A stretch of 64,000 nt of DNA from Polaromonas sp. (GCF_029945685.1 NZ_JAQSDA010000025.1:310001-374000), one strand, 5' to 3'; positions 1-11,452 are shown, counted from the stretch's first letter. The notes: generated from the letters alone by a model not told the origin. Numbers and translations: made by a program.

Positions 1-1
1 G

Positions 2-1888
2 CCGGCCTCCAGAACCGATTTCGCCAAACTATATGCCGGGCTCGGGGTCTTCCGCCCCGACGCTATCAAAACAGGAGCTGTCGCGCCATTACAGGAAAGG
101 GATGGAGGCCTTTTCGGCATGCAAACCCTGGCCGCAAAGCCGGACCTGCTGGCGCTCGACATCAACGACTGGGCCGCCAACATCGGCAACGTGGAAGGCA
201 AGGGATCGAACAACTGGGTGGTGGCCGGCGGCCACACCGTCAGCGGCAAACCCCTGCTGGCGAACGACCCGCACCTGGGTCTGTCGGCGCCTGCCATCTG
301 GTACTTCGCCCGGCTGCAGGCACCCGCGGGCAAGGGGGCCGACGGCAAGGCCACCCCTGCGCTGGATGTCATTGGTGCCACTTTGCCAGGCCTGCCCTTT
401 GTGGTGCTGGGCCGCACGGCCAGGGTGGCCTGGGGCTTTACCAACACCGGCCCCGATGTGCAGGACCTCTACCTCGAGCAGATCAATCCCGCCAACCCGC
501 AGCAATACCGGGTACCCGGCAGCGGCGCGGTGCAATGGGCAGACTTCAGCACCCGCAGCGAAACCATCCGGGTCAAGGGCAAGCCCGACGTCAGCCTGAA
601 GGTGCGCATCAGCCGCCACGGCCCGGTGCTCAGCGATGCGCAGAAAACCCATGCCGAGTTGCTGGACACCGCCAGGTACGTGATCGCACTGCGCTGGAGC
701 GCGCTGGAAACCGAGAACCTGACCGCCGTGGCGGCCTTGCGCGCCAACCAGGCGCAATCGGTGGACGAGCTGATCGCCGCCTACGCCGACCACCACTCGC
801 CGATGCAGAACGTGGTGATGGCTGACGTGACCGGCAAGGTCGCCTACAAGGCGATCGGCAAGGTGCCGCTGCGCAAGGCCGACAACGACATTCTCGGCAT
901 CGCGCCGTCACCGGGCTGGGACGCCAGATATGACTGGGCGGGCTGGTTGCCCTACGCGCAGACGCCGCAGGCCGATGCGACGACGATCGGCAAAAAGGGC
1001 TGGTTCTCCAATGCCAACCAGAGCGTGGTGCCGGCGGGTTCCGACCTTTTCCTCGGGCAGGACTGGGTCGTGCCTTACCGCTTCGACCGCATCGAAAAAC
1101 TGCTGTCCGCCCAACCCCGGCATGACGCCGCATCCATGCAGGCCATCCAGTCCGACCAGCTGTCGTCGGCGACCTTGCGCTTGTTGCCCTTGTTGCAGAA
1201 AACCGTGTCGCAGCATCCGCTGGCCGCGCAAGCGCAGTCGGCGCTGGCCGGCTTTGACGGTGTGATGCGGGCTGACAGTGCGGCGCCGCTGATTTTTTCG
1301 GTCTGGGTCGATGAACTGACCCGCGGCGTGATCGGCAGCAAGCTGGGCGAGGCGCGCTTCAAAAGCATGTACGGCAAGCGCCATTTCCGCAGCGCGATTG
1401 AAGAGATGGTGGAGCGCGACGACAAGGCCTGGTGCGGGGCCGCCGGCTGTGCCGCCCAGTCCACGGCGGCGCTGGACCGCGCCCTGACGGCCCTGCAGGC
1501 CAAGTGGGGCAGCCAGCCTGCGCAATGGAAGTGGGGCGAGGCACACCCGGCGCTGTCGGCGCACCGGCCTTTCAGCAATGTGGCCGCGCTGGCGCGGCTG
1601 TTTGACGTCAGTGTGCCGACCGGCGGGGACTCGTTCACGGTCAATGTGGGCCAGTACTGGCCCAATGATGAAAAAATTCCGTTCGCCAACCGGCATGCCG
1701 CCTCGCTGCGCGCGGTTTACGACCTGGCCGACCCCGAAAAATCGCGGTTCATTTACCAGACCGGTCAGAGCGGCCTGTTTTTTTCCGGCCGCTACCGCGA
1801 CATGAGCGGCACATGGGCCGACGTCGGCTACCGCCCGCTGCAGATGAACCCGGCCGGCTTCACCCACGAGCTGAAGCTCAAGCCCTGA
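2..1888 (+). CDS. Penicillin acylase family protein (Ntn hydrolase), 5' truncated by window edge
   Basis: The frame is open from base 2 to the TGA at 1886-1888, so the gene starts upstream of the window; the first ATG at 119 is internal. Members of this family are periplasmic amidohydrolases made as one precursor that self-cleaves into alpha and beta chains. The new beta-chain N-terminus is the catalytic Ser, here the Ser of the KGSNNWVV motif near base 208. Downstream features such as PLLANDPHLGL and the GRTARVAWGFTNTGPD stretch fit the beta chain of penicillin, aculeacin or acyl-homoserine-lactone acylases. The substrate cannot be told from sequence. The alpha-chain end (bases 62-115) is encoded by a copy of the dispersed 55-bp repeat, translated in frame just before the cleavage site. 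Confidence 0.85.
   Translation, partial: PASRTDFAKLYAGLGVFRPDAIKTGAVAPLQERDGGLFGMQTLAAKPDLLALDINDWAANIGNVEGKGSNNWVVAGGHTVSGKPLLANDPHLGLSAPAIWYFARLQAPAGKGADGKATPALDVIGATLPGLPFVVLGRTARVAWGFTNTGPDVQDLYLEQINPANPQQYRVPGSGAVQWADFSTRSETIRVKGKPDVSLKVRISRHGPVLSDAQKTHAELLDTARYVIALRWSALETENLTAVAALRANQAQSVDELIAAYADHHSPMQNVVMADVTGKVAYKAIGKVPLRKADNDILGIAPSPGWDARYDWAGWLPYAQTPQADATTIGKKGWFSNANQSVVPAGSDLFLGQDWVVPYRFDRIEKLLSAQPRHDAASMQAIQSDQLSSATLRLLPLLQKTVSQHPLAAQAQSALAGFDGVMRADSAAPLIFSVWVDELTRGVIGSKLGEARFKSMYGKRHFRSAIEEMVERDDKAWCGAAGCAAQSTAALDRALTALQAKWGSQPAQWKWGEAHPALSAHRPFSNVAALARLFDVSVPTGGDSFTVNVGQYWPNDEKIPFANRHAASLRAVYDLADPEKSRFIYQTGQSGLFFSGRYRDMSGTWADVGYRPLQMNPAGFTHELKLKP
62..115 (+). repeat. Dispersed ~55-bp repeat, copy 1 (inside penicillin acylase CDS)
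   Basis: Begins GCTATCAAAACAGGAGCTG and ends GGAGGCCTTTT, the same order of blocks as the other copies (GCTAYNNNNNNNAGCTG, variable middle, GGGMT, GGCC, T-run). It is diverged but keeps the block spacing. It is read in frame as part of the acylase alpha chain. Confidence 0.6.
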
Positions 1889-1894
1889 GTCGGT

Positions 1895-1925
1895 CCCGCC
1901 TGAACCCCCGCGGGCTTCAGGCGGG
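1895..1925. terminator. Hairpin between convergent acylase and katE
   Basis: A perfect 10-bp stem, CCCGCCTGAA (1895-1904) against TTCAGGCGGG (1916-1925), with an 11-nt loop. It lies in the gap between the two stop codons and overlaps the katE stop. There is no clear T-run on either side, so it may act as a weak bidirectional terminator or only protect mRNA ends. Confidence 0.5.
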
Positions 1926-4094
1926 GACAGCGTCCACGTTGAGCCGGTCCCAATGGCGATGTTGAGCCATGGCGCTTATCAGGGCCTGTGAGAGCTGGCC
2001 GTCGGCCGCCTTGCGCGAGTCCCCCAGCAGGATGCCCGCGGTGGGCTCCATCAGCGCGCCGTCCCTGGTGTCCAGCGCAAAGCCCAGCGTGCCGAGCAAC
2101 TGCGCGCCCTCGTTGAGCGCGCAGACAGTCTTGCAATGTTTGTAAGCCTCAAGCACGAAATGGACCGCGTCACCCAGCAGGGCCAGGGCGGCAGTACTGG
2201 CCGTGCCGCCTGGTATGAGCACCGCATCAAACATGATGGACGAGGTGTTGGAAAACGTGTGGTCCGCAGGCAGCTGCTTGCCTGAGGAGGTGGTGACATG
2301 GCCGAGCTGGGGCGCAACCACCTTGCACTGGGCGCCGGCGTCCAGCAGCTCCTGATGCAGGCGCTTGAAACTCAGCAGGTCCACGCCATCGGCAACCAGA
2401 ATGGCAACCTTGCGTGTGCGGATGTTGTCGCTGGCCGGCCGGCCGGACATGCTCAGCGCCGCGTCGTCGTCGACGCTCTGCGCAATACGGTATTCGCGAA
2501 AGCCCAGCCGTCCGGCTGCGGCCCTGGCATCGGGGGCGTTGATGCCCAGCGGCGCCGCCACCCGGGCGGCCAGCCGGGCATCCACGTGCGCCAGGTTGTC
2601 GACCATGCGCTGGCGGATGTCGGGCACCTCGACCTTGGACAGCTCAAACCGGAAGGCTGCCACGATGTGGTCTTTTTCTGCCGGGCTCTGGCTGTTCCAG
2701 AACAGTGTGGCCTGCGAAAAATGGTCGTCAAAGGAGGGACTGCGCCGGCGGATCTTCGGGGATTCCAGCACCTGGGGGTGGGTGTGAAAGCCCTGGGTGC
2801 CGCCATCGGCGCGAAATTCCGCGCCTGTCGCCAGGGTGTTGGGTTCGTAAGCCACCCGACCCTTGCTGATGCCTTGGCGGTGCATGCCGTCACGCTGGAA
2901 GTTGTGGAACGGGCAGACCGCCCGGTTGATCGGGATCTCGTGAAAGTTCGCCCCGCCCAGGCGCGACAGCTGGGTGTCCGTGTAGGAAAACAGGCGCCCC
3001 TGCAGCAGCGGGTCGTCGCTGAAGTCAATGCCCGGCACCAGATGGCCGGGGTGAAACGCCACCTGTTCGGTTTCGGCAAAAAAATTGTCCGGGTTGCGGT
3101 TGAGCACCATCTTGCCGATGAGCTGCACCGGCACCACTGATTCGGGAATCAGCTTGGTCGGGTCCAGGATATCAAAGCCGAGCTTGTCTTCCTTGCCTTC
3201 CTCGATGATCTGCACACCGAGTTCCCACTCCGGAAAGTCGCCCCTGTCGATGGCTTCCCAGAGGTCCCGGCGGTGGTAGTCCGCGTCTTTTCCGGCGATT
3301 TTCTGGGCTTCGTCCCAGGCCAGGCCGTGGACGCCGAGTTTGGGTTTCCAGTGAAACTTCACAAAATGCGAATCGCCGTGCGCATTGATGAAACGGTAGG
3401 TGTGCACGCCAAAACCTTCCATCATCCGGTAGCTGCGTGGAATGGTGCGGTCCGACATCGCCCACATGAGCATGTGGGTCGATTCGGGCATCAGCGAGAC
3501 AAAGTCCCAGAAGGTGTCGTGTGCGCTCGCGGCCTGCGGCATCTCGTTGTGCGGCTCGGGCTTGAGGGCATGGACCAGATCGGGGAACTTGATTGCGTCC
3601 TGAATGAAGAAGACCGGGATGTTGTTGCCCACCAGGTCGTAGTTGCCTTCATCGGTGTAGAACTTGACGGCGAAACCGCGCACGTCGCGCACCGTGTCGG
3701 CCGACCCGCGTGAACCGGCGACGGTGGAGAAACGCACGAACACCGGGGTTTCCAGCTCGGGATTCTGCAAAAAGCCGGCGCTGGTGAACTGCGTCATCGG
3801 CTTGTAGAGCTTGAAAAAACCGTGTGCCGCGGAGCCGCGTGCATGGACAACGCGCTCCGGGATGCGCTCATGGTCGAAGTGGGTGATTTTTTCGCGGAGG
3901 ATGAAGTCCTCCATCAGCGTCGGACCACGCACGCCAGCCTTGAGCGAATTGTGGTTGTCCGGAATGTGCAGACCCTGGTTGGTCGTCAGCGTGCTGGCGG
4001 CGTCTGCAGTAAAAGCCTGGAGCTGTTTTTGCTTTTCGGTGGCCCCGGGAGAAAGCTTGGGGGCGCTGGCTGTACTGCGCTTGGGTTGCGTCAT
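1917..4094 (-). CDS. katE: Catalase HPII, large-subunit type with C-terminal DJ-1/PfpI-like domain
   Basis: Breaks down hydrogen peroxide to water and oxygen in the cytoplasm. The 725-aa length is close to E. coli KatE (about 750). Catalytic His84 (VVHARG), Asn157 (VGNNIP) and the haem-ligand Tyr371 (RLFSYTDTQ) are all present. After the core catalase fold, the C-terminal ~150 residues (from [12 protein letters not shown]) form the class I glutamine-amidotransferase-like domain typical of large clade-2 catalases. I chose the ATG at 4094 (MTQPKRS) because AGGA lies 6 nt upstream; the frame is open further but without support. A small membrane-protein gene lies 76 bp upstream on the same strand and may share the transcript. 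Confidence 0.95.
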   Translation of the reverse strand: MTQPKRSTASAPKLSPGATEKQKQLQAFTADAASTLTTNQGLHIPDNHNSLKAGVRGPTLMEDFILREKITHFDHERIPERVVHARGSAAHGFFKLYKPMTQFTSAGFLQNPELETPVFVRFSTVAGSRGSADTVRDVRGFAVKFYTDEGNYDLVGNNIPVFFIQDAIKFPDLVHALKPEPHNEMPQAASAHDTFWDFVSLMPESTHMLMWAMSDRTIPRSYRMMEGFGVHTYRFINAHGDSHFVKFHWKPKLGVHGLAWDEAQKIAGKDADYHRRDLWEAIDRGDFPEWELGVQIIEEGKEDKLGFDILDPTKLIPESVVPVQLIGKMVLNRNPDNFFAETEQVAFHPGHLVPGIDFSDDPLLQGRLFSYTDTQLSRLGGANFHEIPINRAVCPFHNFQRDGMHRQGISKGRVAYEPNTLATGAEFRADGGTQGFHTHPQVLESPKIRRRSPSFDDHFSQATLFWNSQSPAEKDHIVAAFRFELSKVEVPDIRQRMVDNLAHVDARLAARVAAPLGINAPDARAAAGRLGFREYRIAQSVDDDAALSMSGRPASDNIRTRKVAILVADGVDLLSFKRLHQELLDAGAQCKVVAPQLGHVTTSSGKQLPADHTFSNTSSIMFDAVLIPGGTASTAALALLGDAVHFVLEAYKHCKTVCALNEGAQLLGTLGFALDTRDGALMEPTAGILLGDSRKAADGQLSQALISAMAQHRHWDRLNVDAVPA

Positions 4095-4170
4095 CAGGGT
4101 TCCTTGGAAATGGTTCAAAAAGTGGGGGTTGTCGGCCGGACAGAAAGCCCCTGCGGCAACGGACGGGGCG

Positions 4171-4428
4171 CTAACTGGACTCGCAGTCGAGCAGACGCTC
4201 CAGGCCTTTGGCAATCATCATCACAGCCAGTGTCGCCACCAGGGCGACCATCAGCCAGGCAATAAAGGTTTGCAGCGACTCGACCATGCCATCGGGCAAC
4301 ATGGCCAACAAAACGCCCAGGCAGACCAGGGCGCCCACCAGCCAGACTGCGGGTTCGAAAGGAGAATGCCGCCGCCGAGTGCCCTGGGGGCCGGGGGCGT
4401 CGTCGGGGGAGGATGCTGCGAGTGCCAT
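4171..4428 (-). CDS. Small membrane protein upstream of katE
   Basis: An 85-aa protein with two hydrophobic segments (about residues 28-44 and 54-72, with VWLVGALVCLGVLLAML and FIAWLMVALVATLAVMM) separated by an acidic turn, so probably a helical hairpin in the inner membrane. GAGGA sits about 7 nt before the ATG. It is followed 76 bp later by katE on the same strand, so co-transcription is likely. Family not recognised; a link with oxidative stress is only suggested by position. Confidence 0.5.
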   Translation of the reverse strand: MALAASSPDDAPGPQGTRRRHSPFEPAVWLVGALVCLGVLLAMLPDGMVESLQTFIAWLMVALVATLAVMMIAKGLERLLDCESS

Positions 4429-4571
4429 CGGGTGTCCTCATGGGAAGTGAGCGGTGGAACAAAGAACCCTGGGGGAAACATTGCATAAGAGCAATCGCAG
4501 CTTAAGAGCCCGCGCGGCCGGGGGGCGTAGTTGGGGGGCGCCAGTGGCTGTAAGGGCCGTCGCGAGCCCTT

Positions 4572-4587
4572 GTAAGACAGGTCTTAC
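4572..4587. promoter_or_regulatory. 16-bp perfect palindrome in katE upstream region
   Basis: GTAAGAC-AG-GTCTTAC, arms of 7 bp, in the 400-bp non-coding stretch between the leftward katE/membrane-protein pair and the rightward small genes. It has the size and form of a dimeric-repressor operator. I cannot name the regulator. No other clear element was seen between 4429 and 4834. Confidence 0.45.
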
Positions 4588-4834
4588 TTCAATGCGTCGC
4601 GCTGCCTGACTGCCAGTTGGTTCGCTCAAACGTTCTCCCATGCCGTGCCCCTGCCGCGGCCGGGACATCCTCCTACAGCGCGACAGTGGGCTTTCCCTCA
4701 GGCCGGACCGCTCAGGCCTCGTAAGGTTTCAGGACTGCAACAAGGGGGATACGGCCGGGTTTGAAGTCGCCCTTGTTCACTCATTCGTTTTAGTGCCCCG
4801 GAAGATCCGGATATGACATGGAGAAAGTGCCTTG

Positions 4835-5128
4835 ATGATCACGCCACGCCACGAAGATGAAAACACCGGGTCTGTTGTGCCATCGTGGCCGCTGAACGAC
4901 GATGTGCCGCAGTCGGCCGAACAGGCCGTGCTGAGTAACCCCGTTTCGGACGGGACTCCTGCGCCTGCCGGCGAAGGTGCGGGACCTGCGGGTGTGCTGG
5001 GTCATTACCGCGCAGCACTGGCCGGCCAGGTGGCGCGCAGGCCGGGGCAGTCCGCGTTGCTTGCGCTGGCGGCGGGCGCCTTGGGCGCCGCGCTGCTGCG
5101 GTCCGCGGTCAGCCGCCGCCGACGCTGA
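4835..5128 (+). CDS. Small hypothetical protein with C-terminal membrane-anchor-like segment
   Basis: A 97-aa protein: a polar, acidic, Pro-rich N-terminal half, then a basic helix (GHYRAALAGQVARRP) and an Ala/Leu-rich hydrophobic stretch (SALLALAAGALGAALLR) ending in an Arg cluster. This layout resembles small stress-induced proteins of the ElaB/DUF883 kind, which tether to the membrane by the C-terminus, but I see no decisive family motif. GGAG lies 11 nt upstream of the ATG. A TTG three bases earlier is possible. Confidence 0.45.
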   Translation: MITPRHEDENTGSVVPSWPLNDDVPQSAEQAVLSNPVSDGTPAPAGEGAGPAGVLGHYRAALAGQVARRPGQSALLALAAGALGAALLRSAVSRRRR

Positions 5129-5159
5129 CATCTGCGCGGCACCTTGTGGAAAAGCGTCC

Positions 5160-5408
5160 ATGAGCCTTCATCCCACTCTTCCCGCCTGGAAGGCCCACCT
5201 GCCACCCGGTAGCCCGCCGCCAGTGATGCCGCCTGCACAGGACCCGTCGCCCGAGGTGATCGAGTTACCGCCGGGTGAGCCCGTCCAGCCGGTGCGGGAG
5301 CCAGGCCATGTGAGTCCGGCGCAGGCCTTCATCGGTCTCGAAAACAGCGCGCAGATGGCCCTTCGCGCTTTGGCTCGCTGCTGTCACCTCACGGCCGTTC
5401 AGCCTTGA
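5160..5408 (+). CDS. Small proline-rich hypothetical protein
   Basis: An 82-aa ORF starting at the ATG 31 bp after the preceding small gene, with GTGGAAA upstream. Residues about 15-50 are dominated by Pro and Glu (for example PPPVMPPAQDPSPEVIELPP), a composition common in small uncharacterised proteobacterial proteins. No signal peptide or membrane segment. Likely in one transcript with the upstream gene. Existence is plausible but not certain. Confidence 0.35.
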   Translation: MSLHPTLPAWKAHLPPGSPPPVMPPAQDPSPEVIELPPGEPVQPVREPGHVSPAQAFIGLENSAQMALRALARCCHLTAVQP

Positions 5409-5628
5409 CACCTTCGTCCGGCGCATAAGGGCGAAACCACCGGTCTTCGGGCTGGTGGATGGTATGCCGCGGAACACGGCAGCCATCCTCTTCGTCTGTT
5501 GCAGCCTCATGGTCAGCAGCACCTGGCGGCCCCCTTCCGGCACGCGGCCAAAAGCAAACCGTCACCCGGCGCGAGCCAGTGGCCGGCCAGCTGCGCTGGC
5601 GGGGAACAACCGGATGGTAATGTCCATC
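5409..5628. other. Non-coding stretch, nothing recognised
   Basis: About 220 bp between the proline-rich ORF and the monooxygenase promoter. Short ORFs exist on both strands but overlap one another and have no ribosome-binding site or recognisable composition. I see no convincing gene or RNA. Confidence 0.4.
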
Positions 5629-5681
5629 TGGTTGCGCCTGCAACCACTTTGTCTTTTGCTTTATAGTTGTGTCTGCAACCA
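5629..5681 (+). promoter_or_regulatory. Promoter with two 18-bp palindromic operators before the FAD monooxygenase
   Basis: TGGTTGCGCCTGCAACCA (5629-5646, 7-bp arms) and TAGTTGTGTCTGCAACCA (5664-5681) match at 15 of 18 positions and are spaced 35 bp apart. A -10 box TATAGT (5662-5667) overlaps the second copy, and a weak -35 (TGCAAC, 5639-5644, 17 bp away) overlaps the first. Binding would block the promoter. The MarR-type gene at the end of this operon is the natural candidate ligand-responsive repressor. Confidence 0.6.
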
Positions 5682-5696
5682 ACCAGGCCGCTGCCC

Positions 5697-7280
5697 ATGA
5701 CCTCCATGATTTCCCCGTTCCCGGACCGCGTGCCGGTGCTGATTGCCGGCGGCGGACCGGTCGGTCTCACCCTGGCCGCGCTGCTCTCGCGTTACGGGAT
5801 CGACTGCCTGGTGGTAGAGGCCGACGAGGCTTACTGCAGCGGCAGCCGCGCCATCTGCATGTCGCGCCGCTCGCAGGAAATCCTCGGCTGGATCGGCGCG
5901 GACAGGCCGCTGGTGGACAAGGGCCTGTCCTGGGTGGGCGGGCGCAGCTACTGGCGCGACGCCGAGGTGCTGCATTTCCAGATGCCCAGCGAGCCCACCC
6001 AGCGTTTTGCGCCCATGGTCAACATCCAGCAGTTTTATGTGGAGGAGTTTGCGCACCGTGCCGGTACGGCGCAGATGGACGTGCGCTGGTCCAGCCGCGT
6101 GACGGCCGTAAGCAATGTTGCCGCTGGCGTCGATGTCGAAGTCCAGAGCCCCTCGGGAATACACAAGGTTCACGCCGACTGGGTAGTCGCTTGTGACGGT
6201 GGGCGCAGCACCGTGCGCGAGCAGCTCGGCCTGCAGCTGCAGGGCACGCAGTACGACGGCAAATACGTCATCGTCGACATCGTGCAAAAAACAAAAAGGG
6301 CGGTCGAGCGTCTGGCCTGGTTCGACCCGCCGTCCAACCCGGGCTCGACCATCCTGATGCACCGCCAGCCCGACGATGTCTGGCGCATCGACTACCAGAT
6401 CCGTGACGACGAAGACCCTGTCGAGGCGGTCAAACCCGAAAACGTCTTGCCGCGTGTGCAAAGCCATTTGCGCATGATCGGCGAGGACGAGCCCTGGGAG
6501 CCGCTGTGGATCTCGATCTATAACGCCAAATGCCTGAGCCTGGACAGCTACCGTCACGGCAGCGTGCTGTTTGCCGGCGATGCCGCGCACCTGGTGCCCA
6601 TCTTCGGCGTGCGCGGCCTCAACTCCGGGCTCGACGATGCCGGCAACCTGGCCTGGAAGCTGGCCGCCGTGATCGAGGGCAGGGCGGCCGAAAACCTGCT
6701 CGATTCCTATTCCACCGAGCGGGTACACGCCGCGCGCGAAAACATCGCCTATGGCGCCAAAAGCACCGAGTTCATGGCGCCGCCCAACTTTGCGTTCAAG
6801 CTCATGCGCGAAGCCACCTTGCGGCTGGCGCTCAGCGACGACAAGGTGCGGCCGCTGATCAACCCGCGCCAGTCCTCGCCCATCACCTATGTGAACTCAC
6901 CGCTGAATGTGCAGCAAGCCGGTGCCTGGGCCAGCGATCTGGCCGCGCCCGGTGCGCCCGCGCCCGAGGCCCTGCTGGCCGGCCCGAACGGCCCGCTGCA
7001 TCTGACGCAATGTTTTGGCCGCGACATGCTGTGCCTGGTGTTTGCCGACGGCGCTTTGCCCGATGCGCTGCGGGACTTGCCGCAGCGCGGCGTGGCGGTG
7101 CTGGCGATAGAACCCGAGGCCGACACCCTGGGCCAGGCGCGCCAGCGTTACGGCCTGCCCGACGCTGCGGCCGAGGCCCTGGTGCTGGTACGTCCTGATG
7201 GTTATGTGATGGGCCGCTGGCGCGGCCTGGACCCGGCGCCGCTGCTGGCCGCCCTGGAACAGAAAGGATTCGCCGTATGA
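5697..7280 (+). CDS. FAD-dependent aromatic hydroxylase (PheA/TfdB/MhpA type)
   Basis: A 527-aa class A flavoprotein monooxygenase expected to hydroxylate a phenolic ring with NAD(P)H and O2. The N-terminal Rossmann motif is GGGPVGLTLA; the NAD(P)H/FAD motif is the DG of ACDGGRSTVREQLG; the second FAD motif is GDAAHLVPIFGVRGLNSG. The last ~140 residues have the thioredoxin-like C-terminal extension usual in phenol and dichlorophenol hydroxylases. The substrate is unknown; pentachlorophenol-4-monooxygenase and 3-(3-hydroxyphenyl)propionate hydroxylase are the nearest family names. ATG 5697 gives a short leader after the promoter; ATG 5706 is an alternative. The next gene overlaps it by 4 bp. 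Confidence 0.85.
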   Translation: MTSMISPFPDRVPVLIAGGGPVGLTLAALLSRYGIDCLVVEADEAYCSGSRAICMSRRSQEILGWIGADRPLVDKGLSWVGGRSYWRDAEVLHFQMPSEPTQRFAPMVNIQQFYVEEFAHRAGTAQMDVRWSSRVTAVSNVAAGVDVEVQSPSGIHKVHADWVVACDGGRSTVREQLGLQLQGTQYDGKYVIVDIVQKTKRAVERLAWFDPPSNPGSTILMHRQPDDVWRIDYQIRDDEDPVEAVKPENVLPRVQSHLRMIGEDEPWEPLWISIYNAKCLSLDSYRHGSVLFAGDAAHLVPIFGVRGLNSGLDDAGNLAWKLAAVIEGRAAENLLDSYSTERVHAARENIAYGAKSTEFMAPPNFAFKLMREATLRLALSDDKVRPLINPRQSSPITYVNSPLNVQQAGAWASDLAAPGAPAPEALLAGPNGPLHLTQCFGRDMLCLVFADGALPDALRDLPQRGVAVLAIEPEADTLGQARQRYGLPDAAAEALVLVRPDGYVMGRWRGLDPAPLLAALEQKGFAV

Positions 7281-7474
7281 CCGATGCCGACCTTGACCGG
7301 AGTTATTCCGCCCTCTGTGAAGCCCTGGCCCAGATGGGCGAAGCCCGGGCGCCGCTTCTGCTGGCCATGCTCAGCCTGTCACTGATGAGCCGCTTTGAAG
7401 ATGCCGACGAGGTCTTGCCGCTGATTGCCAATGCGCAGACGCAGTGCGCCGCCGGGGCTGGTGATGCCGCGTAA
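7277..7474 (+). CDS. DUF2783-like small protein
   Basis: A 65-aa protein starting in an ATGA overlap with the monooxygenase stop, so translationally coupled. The pattern (YSALCEALAQMGE, then LLLAMLSLSLMSRF, then DEVLPLIANA) fits DUF2783, a small family often encoded next to FAD-dependent aromatic hydroxylases. Role unknown; an accessory subunit of the hydroxylase is a reasonable guess from the coupling. The MarR gene begins inside its last codons. Confidence 0.6.
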   Translation: MTDADLDRSYSALCEALAQMGEARAPLLLAMLSLSLMSRFEDADEVLPLIANAQTQCAAGAGDAA

Positions 7475-7913
7475 ACCCGCTGGTACCCTGCGGCTGGACG
7501 AGTTCCTGACCTACCGGCTGCACCTTGTCAACAAGCTGACCGACAAGTTCAGCAGCGACGCCTATGCCGACGAGTTCGGCCTGCCCGTTGGCGAGGCCCG
7601 CTGCCTGGCGGCCATCGGCAACTTTGCGCCGCTCTCGGTGATGGAACTGGCAGCCAAAGCCAACCTCAACAAGGGCCAGGCCAGCCGCGCGGCCCAGGCG
7701 CTGGTGGACCGCGGCCTGGTGTGCAAGGAGGCCAGCACCTCCGACGGTCGAGGCGTGGTGCTGACGCTGACCCCGGCCGGCCAGGGTTTGTGGAGCCGCG
7801 TGATGGCGTTGATTGCGCGGCGCAATGACGAGATTTTTGGCTGCCTGTCGGCCACGCAGCAGCAGCAGCTGGGCCGCATGCTGGACCGGTTGATTGCCCA
7901 TGCCCGGGCCTGA
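7464..7913 (+). CDS. MarR-family transcriptional regulator
   Basis: A 149-aa winged-helix repressor. The HTH lies at LSVMELAAKANLNKGQASRA and the wing at DGRGVVLTLTPAG. I chose the ATG at 7464 (MPRKPAGT), which overlaps the end of the DUF2783 gene; the ORF also has an in-frame ATG at 7425. As last gene of the hydroxylase operon it probably represses the promoter through the twin palindromes at 5629-5681 and is released by a phenolic ligand; that link is inference from position and operator form. Confidence 0.85.
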   Translation: MPRKPAGTLRLDEFLTYRLHLVNKLTDKFSSDAYADEFGLPVGEARCLAAIGNFAPLSVMELAAKANLNKGQASRAAQALVDRGLVCKEASTSDGRGVVLTLTPAGQGLWSRVMALIARRNDEIFGCLSATQQQQLGRMLDRLIAHARA

Positions 7914-7930
7914 AACAGTCGTTTAAACGC

Positions 7931-7972
7931 CAAATCGGCTTGATTTGGGTTGATTCGGGGTACGAAGTACCC
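7931..7972. terminator. Two short hairpins after the MarR gene
   Basis: CAAATC-ggctt-GATTTG (7931-7947) and GGGTAC-gaa-GTACCC (7958-7972), both with perfect 6-bp stems, follow the MarR stop. No T-run follows, so terminator activity is uncertain; one may instead be an operator for the downstream gene. Confidence 0.35.
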
Positions 7973-8043
7973 ATGTGAGGAGCACAAGCGGGCTTAAAAC
8001 CTTAAAATCGAGGGTTGCCCTTCCAGGTCCTCTTTAGGCCCCC

Positions 8044-10530
<2,487 letters not shown>

Positions 10531-10552
10531 TCGGAAAGGCCGGGGGTCTTTA

Positions 10553-10610
10553 AAAAAAATCGGCCGCTAGCCCTTATCTGGTGGGCGCCACCAGCTATTA
10601 AAAAAGTAGC
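10553..10610 (-). repeat. Dispersed ~55-bp repeat, copy 2
   Basis: On the plus strand it reads A-run, CGGCCGCTAGCCCTT, 17 variable bases, then AGCTATTAAAAAAGTAGC. It lies between ygiQ and the AraC gene and is among the best-preserved copies. Confidence 0.85.
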
Positions 10611-10657
10611 GACTTGTTGGCGCTGGTCATGCCGGCGTCTGCGGTTTACAGTCAGGC

Positions 10658-11452
10658 ATGCCCCAAGACCGAACCCTGCTGCAGCACAGTCCCCAACTGA
10701 AGGTGGAGCGTGTGCTGCTGCATGAGCGTGGCGTCCAGTGGAGCCCCAGCTACCAGGTGGCCACCCAGCGCCTGGTCTTGCCGGCCAGCGGCGCCACCGA
10801 GTTCCGCATCGCCGGGCAACACATCCTGCTTGACGGCCTGACCGCGCTGTGCCTGCCCACCGGGGTGCCCTACCAGATGAAACCCTGTGCGGATGCGACG
10901 CGCACCAGCATCGTCGTCAGCGCGCAGCCGGGCATGTCCCACACGCTGCCGCCGCCGGATGCCTGGCTGCTGACGCCGCGTGTGCTGTGGCGGCTGCGCC
11001 TGCACTGGCGTGCGTTGGCGCGTGGTGCCGCGGGCGCCCGGCTTGGCGATTCCACCCAGGCCTTGCTGCAGGCCGTGCTGCCGCTGGCCGGCCCCGCGCC
11101 ACGCAGTGAAGGACGCAGTGCTGCGGCGGTGCAGCGGGCGCGTCGTTTCATGGTGGAGCGTACCGCAGCCATGGGCGCCACGCGCTGGACCCTGGACGAC
11201 GTGGCCGACGCCGCCTGCGCCTCGCCGTTCCATCTCGCGCGCTGCTTTCGCCAGCACACCGGCCTGAGCCTGCATGGCTACCGCCAGCGCCTGCGCCTGA
11301 CGACGGCGCTGCAGCGCCTGGAAGAGGGCGAACGCGACCTCGCCGCCCTAGCACACGACCTGGGCTACAGCAGCCAGAGCCACTTCGGGGCAGCTTTTGT
11401 GCGCGAACTCGGCATCACACCCGCACAGGCCCGGCGCGAACTCACGGCCTGA
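10658..11452 (+). CDS. AraC-family transcriptional regulator
   Basis: A 264-aa protein: an N-terminal cupin-like sensor half (residues 1-130) and a C-terminal pair of HTH motifs (WTLDDVADAACASPFHLARC and DLAALAHDLGYSSQSHFGAA). The second HTH and the SHFGAAFVRELGITPAQARR tail are typical of the family. It lies 66 bp before an EamA exporter on the same strand; AraC/EamA neighbours are common and the exporter is a probable target. Ligand unknown. Confidence 0.85.
   Translation: MPQDRTLLQHSPQLKVERVLLHERGVQWSPSYQVATQRLVLPASGATEFRIAGQHILLDGLTALCLPTGVPYQMKPCADATRTSIVVSAQPGMSHTLPPPDAWLLTPRVLWRLRLHWRALARGAAGARLGDSTQALLQAVLPLAGPAPRSEGRSAAAVQRARRFMVERTAAMGATRWTLDDVADAACASPFHLARCFRQHTGLSLHGYRQRLRLTTALQRLEEGERDLAALAHDLGYSSQSHFGAAFVRELGITPAQARRELTA

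Noticed and set aside
4438..4668. Minus-strand ORF of 76 codons upstream of katE
   Set aside because: It overlaps the palindromic control region, lacks a ribosome-binding site and has Arg/Ala/Pro-rich shadow composition.
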